56,494 nt of DNA from Halanaerobiaceae bacterium ANBcell28. GTDB taxonomy: Bacteria > Bacillota > Halanaerobiia > Halanaerobiales > DTU029. Shown here piece after piece: positions 51,515 to 56,494 of the stretch. The stretch's first letter is position 1; each line of letters opens with the position of its first letter. The stretch lies in the NCBI GenBank assembly GCA_037623315.1, contig JBBJJH010000022.1, positions 1 through 56,494 of the forward strand, read 5' to 3'. The position numbers were made by a program, and so were the translations under genes. Under the pieces are notes generated by a model that was given only the letters and a program-made list of their open reading frames with translations, was not told the origin of the DNA and did not search any database.

Positions 51515-51739
51515 AAGTACTCACACTCAATTTTTTATAATTTATTAAAATTATTTATTCATTAGATTATCCCAAAGTGATATATCAACTATACTCCGAC
51601 TGTAAGCTTAATCTACTTTTCAGGTTTTTTATATTTTTTCAAGCGCTAAATAATATATTCTCTAATAACTTCTTCCTTCCTGCTAAGTTCTATAGAAAAA
51701 TTAAAAAACTTCTACAAATACTGGTCAATATTAGCTAAA

Positions 51740-52243
51740 TTAAGCAATTATATAAAATACAAGAGCTGATAAATTAAGTCCTAAAATAGTAGCAACTAAG
51801 ATGTCTAGGGGATAATGCAAACCTATCATTATCCTTGATATAGCTGTAAAAGCAGCAAATATTAGCAATAAAAAACCTATCACTATATTAATATATGAAA
51901 TAGCAATAGCAATTGCAAATGCTGAAGCTGTATGTTTGCTAGGCATAGAACTATCATCCCTATGTTCAATTAAACTTTCAATTGGCAAAGTTAAAAAAGG
52001 ACGAGGTCTATAATAAATAAATCTTATTATATTTACAGTAAGTAAGGTTAAAGCCGGCCCAAGAAGTAAAGGAAGAAATCTATTATCTTTCATAAATACT
52101 AGACTTATAATAAAGATTAAATAAATAATAGCAAATATCTTTGAAGAAAGCTTAGTTATATTAAGCATTATTCTAGCCAAAGACTCATTGTTCTTAGCTA
52201 AATTAAAAAGAATCATAAAAATACGTTTATCAATAATAATCAC
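51740..52243 (-). CDS. PAP2-family membrane phosphatase (undecaprenyl-diphosphatase-like)
   Basis: About 167 residues with five or six membrane helices. The three PAP2 motifs are present: RFIYYRPRPF, SMPSKHTASAF and SRIMIGLHYPLDI. The catalytic histidines and Asp are kept; the first motif has Arg in place of the usual Lys. Family members dephosphorylate undecaprenyl diphosphate or phosphatidate. The start is uncertain. The maximal frame (52357) begins inside a repeat-like hairpin. GAGGTG at 52246-52241 could serve an ATT codon, and a GTG at 52243 or ATG at 52216 are alternatives. GTG is used here provisionally. Confidence 0.82.
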   Translation of the reverse strand: MIIIDKRIFMILFNLAKNNESLARIMLNITKLSSKIFAIIYLIFIISLVFMKDNRFLPLLLGPALTLLTVNIIRFIYYRPRPFLTLPIESLIEHRDDSSMPSKHTASAFAIAIAISYINIVIGFLLLIFAAFTAISRIMIGLHYPLDILVATILGLNLSALVFYIIA

Positions 52244-52328
52244 CTCTATCTTTTCTGACTCAGTCAATCTACTTATTGGAATTACTTTTCTTCTTATTTT
52301 ACTATGATTAGAAGGACATTGCAAACAA

Positions 52329-52369
52329 GTAGGGGACAGTTCTGCGTTTAGAAACAAAACGTCCCCTAC
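52329..52369. repeat. REP-like imperfect palindrome
   Basis: GTAGGGGAC (52329-52337) pairs with GTCCCCTAC (52361-52369), and an inner GTTT/AAAC hairpin lies in between. GC content is much higher than the surroundings, and sequences of the form GGGGACGTTTTGTTT are, from memory, typical of palindromes mobilised by REP-associated (RAYT-type) transposases in Firmicutes. Only one copy is found in this window. There is no T tail, so it is not a standard terminator. Confidence 0.5.
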
Positions 52370-52441
52370 CTATGTTGGATGAACTCCTTTATTTTTAAAT
52401 TATATCACTTAATTCATCGACCCTACTGTCAGTTTTGGAGT

Positions 52442-55213
52442 CTAATATATTACCCTTATCCCTCTATCCTCTATTCTACTGATGTTTCTTATATCTTCTG
52501 AGCCACTTTGAAGATCTAAATTATTACCCCGAATAGAGATATAAGTTAAGTACGGGAAAGGATTATTTACAAAAACAGAAATATCATCAATAGCGTTATT
52601 CGTAAAAAATAATCGCTCTAAATTATATAAATTTTCCAGCGGTGAAAGGTCAGTTACTTGATTATCTCGTAAGCTAATTTCCGTTAAATTTTCCAATTTC
52701 TTTAATGCAAAAATATCAGAAACCTGGTTGCTACTACTATTTAACCTACTTAAATTTATAAGATTAGACAATGGTGAAATATCAAGTATTTGATTATGAG
52801 ATATAAATAAATAATTTAAATTGGCTAATTCTGACAAAGACGAAATATCTTCCACCTGATTATTAGTAATATCTAAAATCCTCAAATTTCTAAGTTCAGC
52901 TAGGGGAGATATATCTTCTATAATATTACTAGGAATTACTAACTCCTCTAATTTACTTAGATTGGCTAATGAAGATAGGTCACTGATTTGATTTTCTTCT
53001 AAATAATCTATTTCAGTTATTGAGGATATATGGTTGCCAAAGCCAAGTATTTTTAAATTATAGAAATATTGCAAACCATCTATAGATCTAATGTTCATGT
53101 TGCGAGGTAATAGTAATTCTTCTATATCCTTTACTTCACTTAAATATATAGGATGAAAACCATTATTTATTACTGTCCGAATAGCATATTCAAAACCTTC
53201 ATCTTCAAATTCTATTACTTGATCCTGATACATTTTTACTGCTTCTTCACCTGTCAATCTCAAAGGATCTACTCCTGCAATAGAACTTGCGTATATCTCT
53301 ATTATCTTATCGATATATTCTTTATTACCTATATTTATTTCAGCTCTTGATGCTACATCCAAGTTTATATCTGTAAATTGATAGATGCCAGATCCTATAG
53401 GTTCAGCCAGCTTTACTTCTCCCTCATTATCTTCTATACTTAAAAAAAGATCTGTGATACCTGTGGCAGTTTCAGCACACACAACTTCTACTAGAATATC
53501 GTTTTTATAATTATGGCCTAAAATATGCCTTTGTAATAAGCTCAAATCCAAAGAATCAACTTTACCATCACCATTAAGATCAGCAAGATCTAAAAATTTC
53601 TGCTTCAAATCAAATTCATAAAATCCCATTAAATATCTACTAAAGATCTGAACATCTAAAGAATTAACAAATCCATCACCATTAAGATCCCCTGGTAAAA
53701 AATCTACTATTGCAAAATCAATTCCATAACGACGTTCTCTAGCTGGAATACTTCCATTTATTTTGTCAGAACCTATAGAAGGCCAGTTCAATGTACCATA
53801 GAAATCTGGCTTTTCATCCAAATAGAATGAAACAGGTATAGTTTGATCAAGAATTTGATCATCCCACTGCACTGATTTATCTATAAAATTACCATGAATC
53901 AATAAATTATCTGGTACTATCGAATAGGGTAAACTTTCATTTATATTCCATATAATATTACCCCTCACAAGTTCATTAGCAATAATATTTATATATGCAT
54001 TAGAATCCTCAATTAAAATCCCTTGATTTTCCACATACGACTCTATTTTCCTGCTGAGATGATTTCTTAGAAAGGTATTGCCAGGTCCATTTAAACCATC
54101 ACCAAGCATTATATCCTGAGTTCTATTTCCCTCAAAAAGGTTATCATAAGCATAAGCTCCAGGTAAGTAAATCCCAGTATTTTCTCCATAGTAAATAAAA
54201 TGTTCAGTATAATTATATGCAAACACATTAGCATTTGCACCATATCGTACAAGCATAGGATAACGTACATTAGAAAAAGTATTATTTTCTATTAAGCAAT
54301 TTGATGTATGAAAACCTAAGTCAACACCATAAGTATTGCTACCAGAAAAGTAACTATCCCTTATTTCAATCCTATAGCCTGTATTAACATAAACCTGACC
54401 TTTATACGAACTATTACTTGATATATTCCTAATCCAGGAATTTGCTACATTTTCAAAATAAAAGACATAACTATCTTCAACAGGTTTATTATCCTTTCTT
54501 CTCACACGAAAATCTTCAAACCCTACGTTTTCTACAAAATTCTTTCTGCGAATGACAGGGTTATATTCCCCTTGATAACTATGTCTTAGAGCCTCATCAA
54601 TCACTATTTTATTACTTTCTATTGCTTTAATCTTTACAATCTGTCCAATTACACCTTCTTTAATTTCATTATTACCTATAGTAAGTCCATATACAATTTC
54701 TGAACTGTTATCTTGCTGTATCTCTACATACATCCCTACGTCAAAATCCGATGGATCTTGAACATATAGTTCAGTTGAACCTTTTAGAAAACCGCTTTCA
54801 ATATGATGCCATGAACCATCATCACCACCAATTATTTCAATGGCATTAAAGGAGTGATCAAACTGGAGATAAGTATCGTTTTCTCCAGCACCTCTTAAGA
54901 CAAGCTCTTTGTTAATATATAATTTATCGCAAATTAAGTACCTTCCTTCTGGTATAAATACAGCACCACCATTGTCAACTGAATCAATAGCTGCTTGAAA
55001 TGCGTGTGAATCATCACTTATACCATCCCCTACAGCACCAAAATCCTTAACATTAGCTACCACTTCTCTCTCTGGAATCCCTGACTCTAATCCAGGGTTC
55101 CACCATAAGTCTTCATAAACATCTGCTACTAATGTTGTAGATACTAACAAGAATAATAAAAAAAGCAATACTCCCAACTTTACACCACACTTAGCTTTTA
55201 CTGATAATAACAT
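52442..55213 (-). CDS. Secreted pectate-lyase-like protein with internal dockerin and leucine-rich repeats
   Basis: 923 residues. Signal peptide (LGVLLFLLFLLVSTTLVA) and then a right-handed beta-helix of the pectate-lyase_3 type (about 50-490: VKDFGAVGDGISDDSHAFQAAIDS). A type I dockerin follows, with two EF-hand-like repeats (GDLNGDGFVNSLDVQIF and ADLNGDGKVDSLDLSLL, about 505-565), and then a spacer and internalin-like 22-residue leucine-rich repeats to the end (about 700-915: LANLSKLEELVIPSN, LAELRNLRILDITNN). It is probably a polysaccharide-binding or -cleaving surface protein. No catalytic residues are certain and no cohesin gene is in the window. AAGGAGGAG precedes the ATG. Confidence 0.88.
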   Translation of the reverse strand: MLLSVKAKCGVKLGVLLFLLFLLVSTTLVADVYEDLWWNPGLESGIPEREVVANVKDFGAVGDGISDDSHAFQAAIDSVDNGGAVFIPEGRYLICDKLYINKELVLRGAGENDTYLQFDHSFNAIEIIGGDDGSWHHIESGFLKGSTELYVQDPSDFDVGMYVEIQQDNSSEIVYGLTIGNNEIKEGVIGQIVKIKAIESNKIVIDEALRHSYQGEYNPVIRRKNFVENVGFEDFRVRRKDNKPVEDSYVFYFENVANSWIRNISSNSSYKGQVYVNTGYRIEIRDSYFSGSNTYGVDLGFHTSNCLIENNTFSNVRYPMLVRYGANANVFAYNYTEHFIYYGENTGIYLPGAYAYDNLFEGNRTQDIMLGDGLNGPGNTFLRNHLSRKIESYVENQGILIEDSNAYINIIANELVRGNIIWNINESLPYSIVPDNLLIHGNFIDKSVQWDDQILDQTIPVSFYLDEKPDFYGTLNWPSIGSDKINGSIPARERRYGIDFAIVDFLPGDLNGDGFVNSLDVQIFSRYLMGFYEFDLKQKFLDLADLNGDGKVDSLDLSLLQRHILGHNYKNDILVEVVCAETATGITDLFLSIEDNEGEVKLAEPIGSGIYQFTDINLDVASRAEINIGNKEYIDKIIEIYASSIAGVDPLRLTGEEAVKMYQDQVIEFEDEGFEYAIRTVINNGFHPIYLSEVKDIEELLLPRNMNIRSIDGLQYFYNLKILGFGNHISSITEIDYLEENQISDLSSLANLSKLEELVIPSNIIEDISPLAELRNLRILDITNNQVEDISSLSELANLNYLFISHNQILDISPLSNLINLSRLNSSSNQVSDIFALKKLENLTEISLRDNQVTDLSPLENLYNLERLFFTNNAIDDISVFVNNPFPYLTYISIRGNNLDLQSGSEDIRNISRIEDRGIRVIY

Positions 55214-55467
55214 ATTACTCCTCCTTTTTTCTTAGGGAAATAGCAAGCCTCAATTCATGGAATTATTTCAGAGACCACCCTCCCTAGCTAAAATTTTGTA
55301 ACTTTTAAAAATTTGTAATTTTTCTATTATTTGTTAAATTCTATACAGATATATAAAGTCCTTCTTAAATATAAAAAATAATCCTAAACAAAGTGATTTT
55401 TTTATAATTTAGCCTAGTCATTTTTCTGTATCTAAATATACTTTTATTCAAGTCATTATAAAAGCAA
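55214..55467. other. Intergenic region upstream of the dockerin/LRR protein gene
   Basis: About 250 AT-rich bases without a gene. It contains the ribosome-binding site and presumably the promoter of the secreted-protein gene; no convincing box pair or operator was identified. Confidence 0.35.
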
Positions 55468-55511
55468 AAAAAGGCTTATATCAAGTCAATTGACTTGATA
55501 TAAGCCTTTTT
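55468..55511. terminator. 44-bp perfect palindrome, bidirectional terminator
   Basis: Each 22-base arm runs AAAAAGGCTTATATCAAG and on to the centre at 55489/55490, with no mismatch. The A and T runs at the ends serve as T tails. It follows the truncated ABC-2 permease gene. Confidence 0.85.
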
Positions 55512-55533
55512 ATTTATTTCCTATATTAATAGC

Positions 55534-56494
55534 TTACTGATGTCTTAACAACTTTATAGCATCTTTTAGTTTAACTGGATTACCGTACATCAAGGTTCCC
55601 ATACGATAAATCATAGCTCCTACAATACCTACCAACACAGTAGATACCAGCAGGATAAGCAAAGATAGTAATATCTCGATAGTTGAAACACTACCCATAG
55701 ATATCCTCACAAACATTGCCATAGAAGAACTAAAAGGTATATGTGAAGCAACTCTTAAAAGAATCCCTTCAGTATTTTGCATTCCCATAACAGATACCAA
55801 AAATACTCCAATAAAGATTATTGTTATAGGCGTTGCACTGGAATTTACATCTTCTGTCCTGGATACTAGAGCGCCAAGAGCTCCATAAATAAAAGAATAA
55901 AATAAATATCCTAATATACCAAAGGCTGAAAATGCTAAAAGAACTTCTGATGGAATATTAAAAATAAAATCAAGGCGATTATCCCAGGCTGAAGCATTTA
56001 GATCATAAGCCAGTTTAGCAAGAAAAATAATCAATCCAAACTGTAAAGCCCCTGCTAGAGCTCCGCCTAATACTTTTCCAAAAATTAAGTTCCTACTTCT
56101 TGTACTCGTAACCAGCAATTCCATTGTCCTATTGCTTTTTTCACTGGCTACAGCCGTTGCTGTAAGCTGACCATAAAGGAGGATTACAAAGTAGAGCCCA
56201 AACATCAAAATATAAGTATATAAATAATTACTGGCACTATCAGTTCCAAGTACAATAATATCAGATTGTATATTTGGAGTAATTAGATCTGCCACCATGC
56301 TATATTCTATCCCCCGTTCTTCAAATCCAATTACCCGATAAGAATTTGCTAAAGCTGTGCGAAAAATAGATCTATTATTATCTAGCATTTCATTATTTCT
56401 TACTACATAATTAAAACTAGTATAATCTTCTATAATATAGCCACCATCAAATTCTCCTGAAATCACCTTTTCTTCAAGTTCATTAGTACTAATA
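55534..56494 (-). CDS. ABC-2 type permease (NatB-like), N-terminus beyond window
   Basis: The open frame runs off the right edge; about 320 residues are visible. The first visible part is an extracytoplasmic domain (EKVISGEFDGGYIIEDY), followed by six hydrophobic segments (from about YTYILMFGLYFVILLYGQL), including the typical cytoplasmic stretch ATAVASEKSNRTMELLVTS seen in NatB/ABC-2_membrane_3 permeases. These proteins pair with a separate ATPase, usually encoded upstream, and export Na+ or other substrates. The apparent start at 56466 is an internal GTG. A terminator follows the gene. Confidence 0.9.
   Translation of the reverse strand, partial: ISTNELEEKVISGEFDGGYIIEDYTSFNYVVRNNEMLDNNRSIFRTALANSYRVIGFEERGIEYSMVADLITPNIQSDIIVLGTDSASNYLYTYILMFGLYFVILLYGQLTATAVASEKSNRTMELLVTSTRSRNLIFGKVLGGALAGALQFGLIIFLAKLAYDLNASAWDNRLDFIFNIPSEVLLAFSAFGILGYLFYSFIYGALGALVSRTEDVNSSATPITIIFIGVFLVSVMGMQNTEGILLRVASHIPFSSSMAMFVRISMGSVSTIEILLSLLILLVSTVLVGIVGAMIYRMGTLMYGNPVKLKDAIKLLRHQ

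Noticed and set aside
52329-52369. Reading the GTAGGGGAC palindrome as an intrinsic terminator of the dockerin/PAP2 region
   Set aside because: It lies upstream of the PAP2 coding part, has no T tail, and its composition fits a REP-like repeat better.
1-56494. tRNA, rRNA, CRISPR arrays, prophage genes
   Set aside because: No cloverleaf, rRNA-like stretch, regular spaced repeat or phage structural gene was noticed on reading through, though a tool search was not possible.

Overview
The window reads as an AT-rich chromosomal segment of a fermentative, probably halophilic, diderm member of the Firmicutes, most likely Halanaerobiales. The main evidence is an abundant-type SLH-plus-beta-barrel outer-membrane protein (21826-24192) in an otherwise clostridial gene set: an NADH-linked [FeFe]-hydrogenase operon, a Spo0E-like peptide and a SleB/CwlJ-type cell-wall hydrolase. 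The last two, and candidate 0A boxes, suggest a lineage with a sporulation network. Lineage is inferred from gene content, not from a marker gene.

Left part (1-9.9 kb): a LacI repressor with its own promoter between two operators, a graveyard of two decayed insertion sequences, a GntR/UTRA regulator converging on a TauE/SafE-type transporter whose promoter carries two copies of a GntR-type palindrome, a chemoreceptor, and a LysM/M23 peptidoglycan hydrolase. Then (8.7-15.5 kb) comes a SsuABC/NMT1-type ABC importer with two paralogous binding proteins, preceded on the same strand by a polysaccharide deacetylase and an OmpR-type two-component system. At 15583-15781 there is no protein gene but a compact nest of complementary segments, the best candidate here for an undescribed structured RNA.

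Middle (15.9-38.2 kb): a small secreted peptide, a Na+/proline-type symporter with a 36-residue accessory peptide, a patatin phospholipase, a Nudix hydrolase, aldose 1-epimerase, and the SLH porin with a long leader. Next is the hydrogenase region on the minus strand: DRTGG protein, RsbW-like ATPase, a sensory-type [FeFe]-hydrogenase homologue, second DRTGG protein and PHP protein, followed by HydC, a HATPase protein, a 2Fe-2S protein, HydB and HydA. The second block has its own consensus promoter and a leader containing an intrinsic terminator. The arrangement suggests that the first block senses redox or H2 status and the second does the hydrogen chemistry. After it lie WecB, two unrecognised genes and a fucose-isomerase-like protein.

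Right part (38.6-56.5 kb): a Spo0E-like gene; a three-gene operon of two binding-protein homologues without signal peptides plus a GGDEF/HD-GYP protein, which looks like a cytoplasmic ligand-sensing c-di-GMP module; a second chemoreceptor; a MarR-ABC exporter-DUF1854 operon with a 36-bp perfect palindrome at the promoter; SleB-like hydrolase, cardiolipin synthase and PAP2 phosphatase; a secreted pectate-lyase-like/dockerin/leucine-rich-repeat protein; and a truncated ABC-2 permease at the edge. No tRNA, rRNA, CRISPR array or intact mobile element was recognised. Starts were chosen from visible ribosome-binding sites, and several are shorter than the maximal open frames.
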